A stretch of 64,000 nt of DNA from Carex sylvatica (lineage: Eukaryota > Streptophyta > Magnoliopsida > Poales > Cyperaceae), in assembly GCA_964058845.1 (NCBI GenBank), contig CAXKVR010000458.1, forward strand, positions 1 to 64,000, given 5' to 3'. Under the pieces are notes generated by a model, which was not told the origin of the DNA, searched no databases, and saw only the letters and a program-made list of their open reading frames with translations. The position numbers and the translations under genes are program-made. Of the stretch, positions 22,540-35,539 are shown one piece after another. Positions within the stretch are counted from its first letter, which is position 1. The number at the start of each line of letters is the position of its first letter.

Positions 22540-23583
22540 TTCGATGTTTTTATTTATAACTTGTTCATAACTTATAATTTTATTCGTACGAAAATTCGTA
22601 TATTTATTCTTCTAATTAAAACTCTATTTAGTTATTTCTTTACACGAATCATTTTATTTATTTTTCTAAATTTTACGAACTTGTAACGAATTTTTGATTT
22701 ACAAATCTTACGGATAATTATAATTTATTATAGGTTCTATACTTTATTTTAATTTTAATCTCTAAACTTTAATATACATAATTTCATAATTCATTTACGT
22801 CGGAAGCTTCGTATTAGTGGAGTGGAATCTCCCTATTAGTGAATTAGATACGTACATTTCTCTCATGTAATTAGTTTGGACAAACTAAAAAAAAAAAAAA
22901 TTAAATGTACCAAAAGTTTTCAATGTGCATTATTCCTACTATAAAAGAATTTGTTGGGCGGTATCAAACACGGTTTATTGTAAATGAGCGAATACGAATA
23001 CAGATAGTAAATATATATCAAAATTTAAAACTATATTCACCTTAAACGGATACGGAGCGGATAATCTACGGATACGAAACGAATAATTGTCGAATAATTG
23101 AGTTATACACTTTAAGATACAAAAGAGTGACTTGTTGTTGTCTTCAAACAGTGGCTAAAACCAATTTAATAGAGACTAAAAGCATACTATATTTACGGGC
23201 TAAAGTCTTGAATGGAAAAGAATGGAGAGTGAAGAAATGGAGGTAAAAAGGAAAGAAATTTCCGTTATTGTAGTACCATCACCAGCAAAAAGAGATTAAA
23301 TTGAAAACCATATCGTATTATCATTTATACTATAACCAAGACTGAAATGAATATGAGATAATATATAACTTCTATCCGGAGTAGTAAAGTCAAAACTGGT
23401 TGGAAGTAATTTCGGATCTGGATAATTGTGGATACGGATACAGATATGGATACGGATACGGATATTCACCCCAATTTTTCACCATATGTAAAAATTATCT
23501 ATATATGTTTAATCCGGATTTGGATAATCTCCAGATATGAAGCGAATACGGAGCGGATTATCCATATCAGTTTACACCCCTTA
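22540..23583. mobile_element. Degenerate hAT-like remnant
   Basis: The stretch 22560-22800 is a diverged relative of the AT-rich internal part of the hAT elements ('tttctttacacgaatcattt'). From 23020 to 23580 there are many 'ggatacgga' subterminal-type motifs, ending in 'tttacacccctta', which resembles the TAGGGGTGTAAA ends of a common plant hAT group. No left end or duplication was found. Confidence 0.4.
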
Positions 23584-23599
23584 GAGGGCCCAAAATAAT

Positions 23600-24284
23600 G
23601 TAATAAATTAATAATTAAAAAAAAAATTAAAGCCAGTTAACTATTATTTAAGAAAAAATTGGGCTGAACTCGCCCATTAGTTTTATCGACATGTCTCAAC
23701 GCAAAATTATTTTCAAAAATAATGAATGTCTAATAGGTGGCCCAATAAACCTCTTAATCAACGGCCCAAGAAAGCCTTTAACCTTTTTGTTACCCTCATA
23801 TCACCTGAGGTAACAGTAATTTTAAGATCATATCATCGTCCATTTCACGGTACGAACTTAATAGAAACACAAATATTATGTTACCTCAGAGCAGACTCAG
23901 ACCGTATCAAGACCAACTGCTTTGAGATTCGCGCCAGATTAATACAGACGGCTCAGATATCATTCTACACTGTCAGGTATCGTACTGTATCTGATTTCAA
24001 TTTTTTCTTTTCTATCATCAATCACATCTGAATCGGTAACAAAGAGAAATTATATATCAAATCTGAGGTTTGGAAAATCGGAGGTGAGTCTCTTGGAAAA
24101 CGCAGCGATTAAGTTTGGAAAGTGCTCAATAATCGAATCGAATAGGAAAAATGGAGTGACAATTGCTTGGTAGAAGATCCTAATTTGAAGTAAGGTCCCT
24201 GGCTAGATCTGATTTATTCTGGTAGAAAGTGAGAAGTGATTATTATTCTGCTTCAGTAACACCTACTAATGAGATAATTCAACT
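23600..24284 (+). promoter_or_regulatory. Upstream region of the golgin gene
   Basis: No other gene is seen between the hAT remnant and the golgin start. The stretch 23840-24284 is less AT-rich than its surroundings and probably includes the 5' UTR; a 5' UTR intron is possible but cannot be fixed from sequence alone. I see no clear TATA box at a fixed distance. Confidence 0.35.
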
Positions 24285-27200
24285 ATGGCGCACTGGATCT
24301 CCTCTAAGATCAAGGCCGCTGAGAATCTCCTTCAGCATGTGAGCACCTAACCACCTATTCCTTCTTTTTCCGTGATTTAGTTATTGCGTATTGAATTCCT
24401 CTATAATTTGTTGATTTATTCTTTGTACGTTTGCTCAAAGAAAGTGATTATTTAATCCATAACCTCGCCTGATTAAACTTATGATAACATTATAAAAATC
24501 CAAAAGATATGAAAAGACTTGAATAGTTCTGATCTTCTGATTCCAATTCATACAGTTAGTTTAGTAATGCTGTATCTGTTAGGGATTTAAACTTGAATTT
24601 GGTTAGCAAACTAGCATAGTTTAGTAATTGTTTTAACTAAAGTTGACAACTGTAATATTTTTCCAAGCCAAAAAAGAGGCCAGTTGTTTAGTACTTAGGA
24701 CTGTACAAGACTCATCTGGTACCACTGTGAACTGTAACTGTGCCTATCCAAACTGCTTCTATTCTGAATTCTTGCTAGATTTATATTGTCACATCTTATA
24801 TTACCAACACTTAAGAAAATATCTATTTTGGTACTTCTCTGATCTATTAATTATAAAACCAGATCGATCAGCAAGCAGCTGAGTCCCTTGGCAAGACTGA
24901 CCAGCTAGGCCCACCTTCTGGACCACAAGTATTTCTCAATGACGTCCCGGACCCCACAAAACAAGTTGTCACAGATCCCAAATCCATCAACCTCCCCAGG
25001 AAAAAACCTTCTCTGTCAAAATTATTGCCCCAAAAATCACCTATTGTTTCTGGTAACATTTCTGGTAACAGCAGCAGAGTTGCTTCACCATCAAATTTAA
25101 CTGTCACAGCAACTGATAGTGCTGATGCTGACTGGACTGAGATTCTCAGTACCCCTTCAAAGCCAATAAAAAGGGAGATGGTTCCTAATGTGCGAGGTCA
25201 AAGTCGAGCTGGCACGGTAAAGAGAGAGAAAGATAGTAAGGGAGAGAAGAGAGAGGATACTAAGAAGGCTGTTGATTCTGGCACTGAGAATGAGAGTGAG
25301 TCAGACTCTGACTCTTCGTATGATTCAGAGGAGGAGAAGAGAAAGAGAGAGGAGAGGAGGAAAAGGAGGGAGGAGAAATTGGCTCAGCTGGCAGCTAAGG
25401 CGATTAGAGAAAAGGAGGAATTGGTTGCAAGAATGGAAGGGGAGAAAAGGAGTCTTGAGAGAGTTCTTCAGGAGAGAGAGAGGGAACAAGCTCAACAGGT
25501 ATTGCTTTTTCTCTCAGATTCTGTTAAATCTTAAATGTTCATTGTTTCAAGCAAGGTGTTTTGTTTTATTTTGCTGGTATTTTTGAACCCAAAAGGACAT
25601 AAATCAAAGGTTACTGTTATTTGTGTGTTTGTGTGTGTTTTTTTTTTAAATGTCCCGTTTGCCTTTTATTGTTTCAGGCTACACAGTTACTGGTGAATAC
25701 AACTGAAACAATAGAGGCTGTTGAGTTAGAGAAGAAAAGGCATAATAGTACAAGAATGGAAGCTCTTTCTCGTGTCGCTAAACTTGAGGTATTTACCTAT
25801 ATGTGTTATAATTTATAAATAAAACTTGGAGAAGTTTCTTATATACCCAAGAGAACCTCAAAACTTAATCCATTCTATTGCCAAATGCAAACTTTGTGAC
25901 ATACAATTTTAAAATATCAGAGCATTTTCTGATAACCCTTTTCCATCTCATTTGCATATTTAAGCTATATGAAGAGGGTATATGTAGATATTCTTTTCAT
26001 ATATAGGGCATGACTTTACTTAGATATTCTTTTCTTTTGGGTATATGTGTTATCCTTGAGGTTTTGCAGGGTTACCCCTGAAAATTCCCCTTTTCTCAAA
26101 TGCAGATAAAATTATGCCTGCTTTGGAAATTTGTAATAAAAGTTTGAACTTACCATCAAATTTACTTTTGTCACATTCACCATCAACAGATGCCTTCTCC
26201 GTCCAATTTGAAAGATCCATTATCATGCACTTTTTTTCTCCTCTTAAAACATCAACTGTGTTAATGACTCTTGAGGTAACGCTTTTTATTTTCCAGGCTA
26301 TCAATGCTGAGCTCTCGAAAGTGCTTGCAACTACCCAATGGAATCTAGAATTGGAAGTAGGTGTTATTTCTTCATTTATTCATTTACTATTTCACCTTCA
26401 ATGTTAAAAATGCACCAAGTAAGAGATGAATGTGACATCTATGAAATGCTTTATGGCCACCAAACACATTATTGATGCATAGCAATAAGGTCAAGTTAAC
26501 TGCACACATTGTTTTGGCCATATTAATAAGCAGCCTATCTATTCTCTAATTCATTCACATTTTTACTTTACTGTGCTAGTCAGACTACTAATCTGCCTTT
26601 TTATTTCTAAATCAAATTTGTTGAAGAAAAGGTTAAAAGAGTAGCCCAAATCAGAGAGCAGATTGAATCGAAGGAACATGCTCAGAAAGGTGAACTACTG
26701 CCCAAGAGTGAACTTATTTCTTTATTTTTGGTCTCTCTCAAATTGCTCAGATTTGATCGGAGATCCCATGCAAATCGGACCGTCAATTTCAGTTTGGACG
26801 GTCCAGAAGCAAAATAAAATAGGCAAACCAAAGTTTTATTTGGTTTTCAAAAATACAACCAAACCAATCGAAATAAACTTATCAACTGAATTTTTTGTTA
26901 ATTATTATTTTTGGATGGATTTAAAAATTTTGTTTGGTTCGGTCTAATCAGTTTAAAGTTTAAACCGAACCAAGCAATATACATTATGTCGTAATTTTTG
27001 AATTATTTTAGATGTTTGGTTCGGACGGGAATGGGTTTCAGAATTTCAATCGATTCTGTCTAACTGGCTTTAAACTTTTCTAAACCAAACCGAACGATTA
27101 AACCAGTATTAAAAATTGAACTGAAGCAATCCATTTAACAAGAAAAACCGAACATTTAATCATATTTCTCTCAGTTTGGATTAAAACCGATTGAACCGGA

Positions 27201-28827
27201 CCTGATGAACACCCCTAATTCTGACCAATATTTACTAATATGAAGTTATACTTAATCTGAACCGTTCTATCTGAAATAGACAGCTTAGATCTGCATCAAA
27301 GTCTTCAATGTATCCCTCAAGAGTTATTTTTCTCCTTTTAGCATCTATCTGTTCTAATATTGGGCTTGCTATATGTGCTTTATATTCAGAGTATAGAAGG
27401 AAGATGTCAAAGATTCAAGCGAGATCCACTTCAGGAGATGAAGTAACATTCCATTAGAGCATTGATTTAGCATCAGATTATAAGTAGTAATAGTAAATAA
27501 CTCCTCTTTTAATTTTTTATGCAGTCGAAATCTTTGAGCAAATTCAAATTGGAGCTAATTGATGCAGAGTATTCTCTTGTAGTTGATAAGGTTGCAAGAC
27601 TGCAGGATAAGGTCAGTTATTTTCAACTTATAATTGTACCTTTAGCAATTTGCAAATATAAACAAATGAAAATTAAATTCTTAATATTCTTGACAGCCTA
27701 TATATTTTTTTTGTTTTTATTTGTAAGGTTAGAAGTATTGAAGAAAACATCAATATGACAAAGATGGAAATGGAGAATCAAACTGAAATGGAGACAGAAC
27801 TGGAGAAGAGACTTGACCAACTTAGTGATCGCTTGATTCAGAAACAAAGCCAGGTAGGACTCCCTTTAAAGAATGCCGAAGAACAAATAAGTTGCAAATA
27901 ATATACTGAATGTTGTGTTCTCGGTTTTTATAATATTGCACTGCTAGAAGTTTTTCTTAAATTTGAGCTGTGATATTTAAACAAAATTGTAATGTGATCA
28001 TCCCTGGCTTGTGTATTTTCTTGTCAGGTGGAGGCTCTCTCATCTGAGAAGGCCACACTTCTACTGAGAATTGAGGTTTGTCGTTTTTTTTTGTTAGAGT
28101 AGTACTAGAGAATTTAGGTACTTCATATAATCATCTTTGGAAATTACAAAAAAGAAAGTTCAACACATCTGCTAACATGTCCCAAATAATTTGGTGCTTT
28201 CAAGTTGTACAGTAACATTTTAGAGCTTTTGGTTTATTTCATAATGATATCAACCATTAAAGCTGAGTTAACTCAAATAAAAAAAAAACTGTTATAGAGT
28301 TGGGAACAAATGTCTCATAACGCAAACGTAATGGCTGCAATGTTGCAATGTTTATGAAGCATTGGTTTCAATTCGATGCAGATACATAAATATTCAGTAT
28401 TATTTCCTTATTTTCAAATTAGGAAGGTAAGGTGGTCACATGAACTAGAAGCTGAGAAACAAAATAAGAAATTCTAAATCCATTTTCACCAGTGAATTAG
28501 CAGAACACAAATAAAAAATTATAACAATACCAATTAAATTAACACCATGTTGTTTGTTATTCATTGCAGATGGTTTCAAGATTACTTGACGGGACAAATT
28601 CCACAGACCACCTGATTGACATCGAATCCGGGACCGCTAGAACACAGGCATATCCTGTCAGAGAAAGAACTGGAGGCCTCCAGTTAGTATCACTGATCCA
28701 TCAACTGGACTCCTTTTTGTCAGCGGGGCTGCCTTTCCTTAGGAGGAATCCAAAAGCCCTAGTTTCAGCACTTCTTTATGTTGCCATCCTCCACATTTGG
28801 GTCATGTACATATTCTTCTCAAAATGA
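24285..28827 (+). CDS. GC2: Golgin-84-like protein, Golgin candidate 2 type
   Basis: Ten exons join in frame to 496 residues: 24285-24338, 24863-25498, 25678-25788, 26297-26356, 26632-26689, 27390-27442, 27525-27611, 27728-27853, 28028-28075 and 28570-28827, all GT-AG. The start MAHWISSKIKAAENLL and DQQAAESL match plant golgin candidate 2, as do DWTEIL, the Ser/Glu-rich plus Arg/Lys/Glu-rich coiled coil (about 165-230), LIQKQSQVEALSSEKATLL (about 390-408) and FLRRNPKA before the membrane anchor. Residues about 474-494 (ALVSALLYVAILHIWVMYIF) form a single C-terminal membrane span, so the protein should be tail-anchored in Golgi membranes with a cytosolic coiled coil that tethers vesicles. The Arabidopsis protein is longer; here the variable linker between about residues 90 and 160 is short and the tail ends right after the membrane span. 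Exon 5 has a weak acceptor (AAAAG), the least certain border. A TE remnant lies in intron 5. Confidence 0.88.
26740..27222. mobile_element. hAT-like remnant in golgin intron 5
   Basis: Repeated 'ggttcgg', 'aaaccgaacc' and 'ccgattgaaccgg' motifs end at 'gaacacccctaa' (27211-27222), the inverse of the TAGGGGTGTTC start seen in many plant hAT elements. The left end was not found. It makes up most of the 700-bp intron. Confidence 0.5.
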
Positions 28828-29955
28828 AATTTTGGTGACATTTTCACTTCGTTTGCACTATTATTGTTACTTATTGGAGCCATAATTCAAAGAGTTCCTG
28901 TAATTCCTTCTAGTCACTAAATGTTGTATATAAGGGACAATTCAGGTTTTAGTTCATGAACAATATATTAGGAAAATCAAGTTGGTTATTAGACTGTCAT
29001 TTGTATAAGTTAGTACCACAAGCTTTAGAGAAAAAAAATTAAGTTGTTCCTTGAAGATTGAAAAGGAATCAAGTTGTTGTACTTTCATTTACACCAATTT
29101 AGTCCCGGAGTATTTAAGAAGAATTCAGTTTGTTCTTAAACTTCTTTCAAAAGGGTTTTCAAGTTCTCTTATCAAAATTTGTACAAAACGTAAAAGCTCC
29201 TCAAGTTCCAGTTTGCTTATTACTGTCAGCTGGGAGATGTTGGAGCAATGTTTTGTTAAAAATCATACAAATAACGCATTTTCCAAAGCATGCACCGAGC
29301 AGGCCACCAGGGGCATTCAATGGTAATTTTTGCATTTTAATAATAAAGAGACTCCAACCAGCTGGTGAGTCTGGTACAATAAGGGTAAAATTGGAAACTG
29401 AGGCCTCCATAGAAAATCAGCCCTCATTAATCCATTGATTGATTACAAAATATACCACGTAAATTTTATATATAGCAATCTGTCAAATGTAGAAATTCCA
29501 ACGGTAAAAAAGGGTATATTTGTATATACATATATGTGTGTGTGTGTGTGTGTGTGTAGAAGGGAATGTAAAGTGTACTGAGAGCTATCAGTATTCATCT
29601 TCTCCCTTTAATCGATCATAACTCTTTGGGCTAAGCAAAGATGAGATCAATCAGCTATGGCGTGATATCATTTTTCTATATAATGCAAAAGTTTTGATCG
29701 TTGATCTGGTCCATTAATGTATCGCTAAGCACGCTCACTGTTACTGATACAAAACATATTTATTTCAAACTCACATAGATATAAAATAGTGCTACAAATT
29801 CCAAGTACAAATTAGCACAATTCATGGAAAATATAACCAAGAGAAACACTTGCTCAACCAGAAAGCACAGTTATTCATAAAACTGAGAAACAACAGGGAA
29901 GCATCAATCCTCAATTAATTACTTTCCCTTTATTATTTATTACTGACTTCTGATA
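28828..29955. other. Golgin 3' flank and intergenic DNA
   Basis: The first 200 bp probably hold the 3' UTR. A (GT)n microsatellite lies at 29534-29557. The open frames at 29051-29438 overlap on both strands, lack any motif and look like chance. Confidence 0.5.
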
Positions 29956-29958
29956 CCC

Positions 29959-30415
29959 CTAGTAGGGGTTAAGATTGATGTCGATCCATTCTTTGACAAC
30001 CCAAAGAGTAGTCTTGATCATAAGCTTATCATGTTTTAGGTAGTTCGACGCCTCCAAATTGGACCGAGAAATCAAATTATGACCATAATGTATGCAACCA
30101 GATGATGAAAAGGTTTTCAAGTCGAAGGATGTAGGGGTCCCGGTTGACCATTCGGATGTGTTCCAGTCTCGCAAATGGTGGGTCCATACAGCCTCGGCGT
30201 CTTTGGTCAGATTTATTAGACTGACCCTTGCTGATACAGACTTAGAATTAGCATACGTGTCTCCTTGCGGATAGAACTCAATCGTCCATTCATAGCCACC
30301 GACAATAAATGTGTCAGCTTAAATGCAGCTCACTGTGCTCATGTTCTTCACGGAGTAGTAGTCTGTGATTTCAAAGACTTGTGATTTGGTGACGAACACG
30401 GGCTATCTAAACATG
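29959..30415 (-). pseudogene. MATH-domain pseudogene
   Basis: Read on the minus strand this is a full-length relative of the MATH ORF at 8782-9300: FEITDYYSVKNM, then FIVGGYEWTIEFYPQGDTYA, RDWNTSEWSTGTPTS and YLKHDKLMIKTTLWVVKEW, ending at a TAG at 29959-29961. Two in-frame stops break it: TAA between SCI and ADTFIVGG (near 30318), and TAG upstream near 30402. The C-terminal 71 codons remain open. There is no hydrophobic leader like that of the other copy. Confidence 0.8.
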
Positions 30416-31485
30416 GATTTCGCTAATTTCTTATTTTCCATTGCTGATGCCTATAATTTTTCACGATGGATTGGTTTGTCATTTGGAGTGGGTAATTATA
30501 AATAAAACACGGGGAGTGGTGGTTTAGAAAAATAGTTATTTTAAAGATTATAAAAGGAAAAGGAGCATTACAAGTTTCCACCATGGGAAGCTTCCAAGCG
30601 GTAGGAGCCCGTTTCATACTTACAATAATATTCACATTGATTGAACCCCTATTGACACTTAATCTTCTGTTCACACATAATCTAACCGTTATCAGAGACG
30701 AGAACATTGGTGTTGAAAAAGAGAATGAGATTTGGAAAATTTGGAAAACACTAGAAAAAGTAGTAGATTATGTCTAATTTGACCAAAAACATGCAACTCT
30801 TAAGAATTCAGACACAAGTGCAATAAATATTCATTTAATACAATAATTATCTTTTAAAAATTTATTCTTGTTATCTTGCCCTTTCAATACTGGTACTGCG
30901 TTCAGTCTTTCTCTAAGTGTATATTCACATCTGAAATTGGGACTAGAAGAGCCCAAATATGCATTATTTCCCTGTGGACCTTCCAATCCTTACTAATCGG
31001 AAAACTTGTTGATATCGGAGATTGTAATAACTTCCTCGAATCCCATGTGAAAAATACAAGAGGTATGGTTTAAACACATGACTGACATGATGCCAGTGAG
31101 CAATGCCAGGGCCTTCATATGACATGCAGAAAATGTTGGCTATTCATAGCCTTCTGTTATTTTATTTTATATTTTATATTTAGTGGAAGAGAAAAATAGT
31201 AAGGTGAATAAGGGTAGCAGAAATTTTCATGCTATATTGATATTTTCAACTCTCATGCATATTGCAAATGACTTCTAATTTATTTATAAGCTACATGATG
31301 CATGTTAGATATCATAAAATATAAATGACATTATCCATGACACAAGTATCAAGTGCATGAATTGTACATTCCAACATAACTCTAGAAAATATTAACATTT
31401 AGTTTTTCTAGAAAACCCAAAATACATTAACTCAAACATTTGACTAATTGACTAATTTAATTATGTTAGCTATTTTTCAAACATT
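30416..31485. other. Intergenic DNA, no gene seen
   Basis: AT-rich with scattered open frames of 65-95 codons on both strands that show no recognisable motif. The part near 31200-31485 may be LTR sequence belonging to the copia-type relic that follows. Confidence 0.4.
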
Positions 31486-31487
31486 AA

Positions 31488-31690
31488 TTTCAACACTCCC
31501 CTTAATATTTTAGTTTGTCATTCCCAATATCTTCTAAACTCTTCCTCAACACAACTTTCTTAGTTTCTTCAATTGCCTTGTACTTTTGCACTAAACCATC
31601 CGGATTCCACTTCAATCCGACCACATCCTTTTCTACAAGGATATCCATGGCATGGTTGCATGCTAAGTGTTCAGTAAAATAGCTTTGAGT
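31488..31690 (-). mobile_element. Copia-type retrotransposon 3' relic
   Basis: On the minus strand, VEKDVVGLKWNPDGLVQKYK resembles the start of the Ty1/copia reverse transcriptase (usual form ..VVGxKWVYKTKxNPDGxxxKYKA) with some residues deleted. Shortly after comes 'aaggggagtgttgaaatta', which looks like a polypurine tract followed by a TGTTGAA LTR start. The rest of pol is missing. Confidence 0.4.
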
Positions 31691-32249
31691 AAATTTGCTA
31701 AACCAAATTTAAAGAAGCTAGGCAATTTAGTTAAAACCATCCGGTCTAAAAAGTTATGCAAGAATAAATAATAAATAAATAAAATCTAAAAGGATGATAT
31801 GTGGATTTAGAATAAATAATAAATAAATAAAATCTAAAAGATGTTAGAGTATACTGAGACCCTTTAAAATAAAAAAATATTCAACTAAATTAAAGTAGGT
31901 CAAATTCAATAGGATTTTTTTTATTATAGAGTAAGAAGTGAAGTAAAATTCTTATTCCATATATACAGAAAACTGTTCAGCGAGATTTAAAACACGAGTT
32001 ACGCTAAAATAAATTTAATCACTTCTTTAACAGATTAACTTATTTCATTCATGTTTACTTAGTCTATAAGGTTCACTTATTGGGAATCATAAAGGTCAAA
32101 TAATTATGCCTTATCTAGATATCAAACACTTACATCTCATCTAGGAGTCAAACACTTACATTCCGGAAAAGAATAAATAATTTTCACCTTAATCTAAGGA
32201 CCGTCCTATGTCAAAGAGACTCAAAACATAATCTTTAGTGCATAATACA

Positions 32250-33022
32250 ATACCTGATTCCATATCGTTTGTCATGAAATATCCAAAACCTTTGGTGGAG
32301 CAATAACCGTCTCTGTGAGCGCGAGACAAGACTCTAGAAGACAAGAATTCTCTCTCGCCCTTTTGGTTGATACGTGAATTAGGTCTTCCAAAGTAACAAG
32401 ATATAGCCCTTGAGAAATCATCTCCAAATTTCCTAATATATTTCTCTTCTCAGTTCTTTGATGGTGGAAGAAGGAAAAAAAAACACTCAAATTATGTATA
32501 AAATAACTTCTCTTCATAAATCTGAGTTGTGTTGTTCATCTTATGCTTGGGGACCTATCCTTATATAGTGTTACACATATGGCACTGCGCGTGCGACCTC
32601 ATCAAAATTCGTGCAGCCGCACAAAAGTCTAGACGCGTCCAATAACTGCTTTTCCTTCAGCCCAGATTTTCAAGCCTCAAAATCCTAAGTGCGTCCACAC
32701 TAGGGTTGAGTGCGTTTGCACTCCTATTGGATTTTTTTCCGTGTTGTTATGAAGATCTCAAAAATTGTCTAAGTACTGAGTGCGTTCGTACTCTACTCTG
32801 GAAGGCAATTTTCTGATTTTGCAAATCTCAGAATCAATCCATCAATGATTTAATCTTTGCCTAAATTATTCTACACATTTATGAATCAAATTCTATTGAA
32901 TAAAAATATTGTCTAATGTTTTAATTTCATATTATATTACTTTAATTGTGACAATTATATATAACAGTATATAATTCATAATTATATTATATATATGCTC
33001 AACGTTGAATTATGATCCAACA
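32250..33022 (-). mobile_element. LTR-like sequence
   Basis: Read on the minus strand it starts TGTTGGATCATAATTCAACG at 33022, has a TATA-like 'cactatataagg' (about 32555-32566), and contains several 'gtgcgt...cgcac' motifs (32585-32800) like those in the solo LTR at 19812-22095. I could not find a second LTR, a duplication or the other end, so the class is open. Confidence 0.4.
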
Positions 33023-34300
33023 TCACTGTCATAGATAGGTATTTATTTCTCAACTTCGATCTCTCAATGTATTTAAGCCCGAAGTTAAAACTCTCAAACA
33101 AGATATAAATAAAAGTAAGCAATTTAATCCTCCTTAATTAAATTTAGATAACAAACAAACACGACCATAATGACAAGCGGCAGAATTACATTAATTGCTT
33201 CGAAAAGTTTGAAATAACGAAGTAATTCAATCGACATTTTATCCAAAAAAAATATTATTCATAGTATTAAAAAAAAATATGTTAAACTACATTAAAAAGC
33301 CGAATTGATTCAAGCTATTTTTTTCTAGGAGCAAAATAGAATCCATTGCGTGGGTATGTAATTGGGGGAGACGTTAGCCCAGTTCTTTTTGGGCCGCACA
33401 TTTAGGCCCACAATGTCTAGTGGGAAAGGGCTAAGAAAACTGTTTATCACATTTGAAACCCACATTGTTAGTCGCCAGGTGGATAAATGCAACACAAGGA
33501 GATATAGAGAGACTGAACAATGGGTCCCAGCTGAGCTATCCTCCACTTTAAGATGTGAATCTGAACGGTGGGACCGGCGAATACAGAACGGATCAGACGA
33601 AGATAAGAAAAACACTGAGAGCAGTTGAAGCAGTTTGAAAAAAAAAATCTTAATTACATTATTTAATTGCGATGTTTTTTAAATATTAATTTTAGTTTCA
33701 ATTAGTTGTTAAATCTTGTTGTTTCTAAAAAAATTAGCAAAAGTAAATGTTCTGTTAGTAATAGATAAAAATTGAAATATAATCCATAAAACTAGTCATT
33801 TTAATTTGATGCACGAAATATGTTATAAATTAATATCTTTTAGAAGCTATTTCTAGCAACAAAAATAATATTTCATTCAGAATTATCACTACGTAATCAT
33901 TTTTTTGTTATTAAATGATGTTTGTAAAATAACTACAAGTTTTGATTAATATAATAAACAAATTAACACGCTCAAATTTATTATAAATACATTTTAACAA
34001 AGTTAATTTCATGCCTAATTTTGTCATACTATATTGGATGTAGCACAAGTTCACACATAAGTTAAAGTCATAAGTTATTATTTATTCGTCTCTTATGAGG
34101 ATTTTAGAATAATAAATGTTGCCTCAACTAATAAAAACAATCAACAAAAAAAATCATATTATTGTAAATTAAATGCATTTTAGTTGAGTTGTATGCATTT
34201 ACAGCTAAAATTATTGTATAGTAAAAATATTAAATTAATTATTCTTACCAAACAAAAGTTACTTAAGGTGGAGTAGCAAGTTTAATTTAAGAAGGGGCAT
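33023..34300. other. Intergenic DNA, no gene recognised
   Basis: A less AT-rich island at 33340-33640 contains 'gggccgcacatttaggccca', the TGGGCC/GGCCCA kind of motif found in plant housekeeping promoters, and an 88-codon open frame without recognisable domains. Flanks are AT-rich. Confidence 0.4.
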
Positions 34301-34309
34301 TACTTAATT

Positions 34310-35330
34310 ATTTCTCCACACCTTGTGGTGCTAAAATTTAATGCACAAGAATAACTCTTTTGGATGACCACAATATTCAAGCACTATAATAGAAGTACAA
34401 AATCATAAAAGATAGGGAATTAATTTGAGTGAGGAAAATGTATGAAAAGAAAATGTTGCCCCAAATTGCATATCTCAATTGTGGTTTTAGTAGAAATAGA
34501 TAGAAGGAGACATTTTAATTGTTAATGCATTAAATATTGTCATTATTGATAACACAATCAATTTTACGTAAACATAGAAAGTATTTATTAACGACAGATT
34601 GAACTTAAAAATATATTCTTTGAAATTTTTGAGCTCAAAATAGTTTCTCCCATTACATATATTAAATTAGTTATTTTCACCAAATACTTATGGAGTTAAT
34701 TTGAGGGAAAATACATGTAAAAAAAACTGTAGCCCTAAAAAATTAAATATGAAACCTATTTTGCTCTAGAGATAATTTTACTTACTAATTGATTATAATT
34801 TAATCACTAGCTTAATTGTCATGCCATATTTTACTATATTACTAAATACCAATGATTTAAAATTAAAAAAATTGTAAAAACAAAAAATCAATGCGTTTAC
34901 AACTTACAAGTTATTGTTGACCACACACATATTATGTACTTGTGAATGCCACAATAAACTAAGGTCCACTGTGACCTTGATTTCAGAGATCAAAGTCCAC
35001 AGTAGCAGGTTAGGTACAGGGATTCAAATATGCTCTTTTCTCATAGCACTCTCATATTCTTCAATATGACCAGTTTTAAATCGATGCTTTAATTATATTT
35101 AATTTATTTTAATAAATTATATTGATATAAAAAGAAAATGTAATTGAAACTGTTTGATCGATTTTGAACAATTCGGATTGAAGAATAAGAGGATGCTGCT
35201 TTTCTAAGAAAAATGAGCAGATTTGAATCCGGTACAGTAGTACTAAAGAGAGATGCAAAAATAGACCGAGTCTGGTGGTCTTGTGTGTATTTTAACATCA
35301 TCGCTTGGTCTCTTTCCACACAGCGACAAA
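34310..35330. repeat. Local segmental repeat, copy 1
   Basis: Holds landmarks also found at 39370-40136, 42478-42877 and 46060-46680: 'caagcactataatagaagta', 'ttttgctctagagata', 'cacacatattatgtacttgt', 'gagatcaaagtccac' and 'ttttaacatcatc'. It diverges after about 35330. No protein is conserved between copies. Confidence 0.75.
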
Positions 35331-35539
35331 TTAATATAGAGATCGACTAACTATCTCCCAGTTAATTTTTTCCATTTATCCCCTAGTTAATAACTACTTG
35401 TGGGGACTGTTAACTAACTAAACTTCATTAATTACTTGGGGACAACCTAGATTTTATAACTGACGCATGCAAATATGGATACATATGCGCGCAAGTGTTA
35501 ATATATAATATATCAAGTATTCATACCTAAGATACCAAG

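Noticed and set aside
25272..25586. Alternative 104-codon frame overlapping golgin exon 2
   Set aside because: It is a shifted reading of the Arg/Glu-rich exon; the other frame matches the golgin family and splices in phase.
26050..26407. Extra exon in golgin intron 3
   Set aside because: The frames run on both strands, have no golgin-like coiled coil, and the flanking exons already join in phase.
33362..33628. 88-codon ORF in a GC-richer island
   Set aside because: No domain, no splice context, and a same-size ORF on the opposite strand; left as unassigned intergenic DNA.
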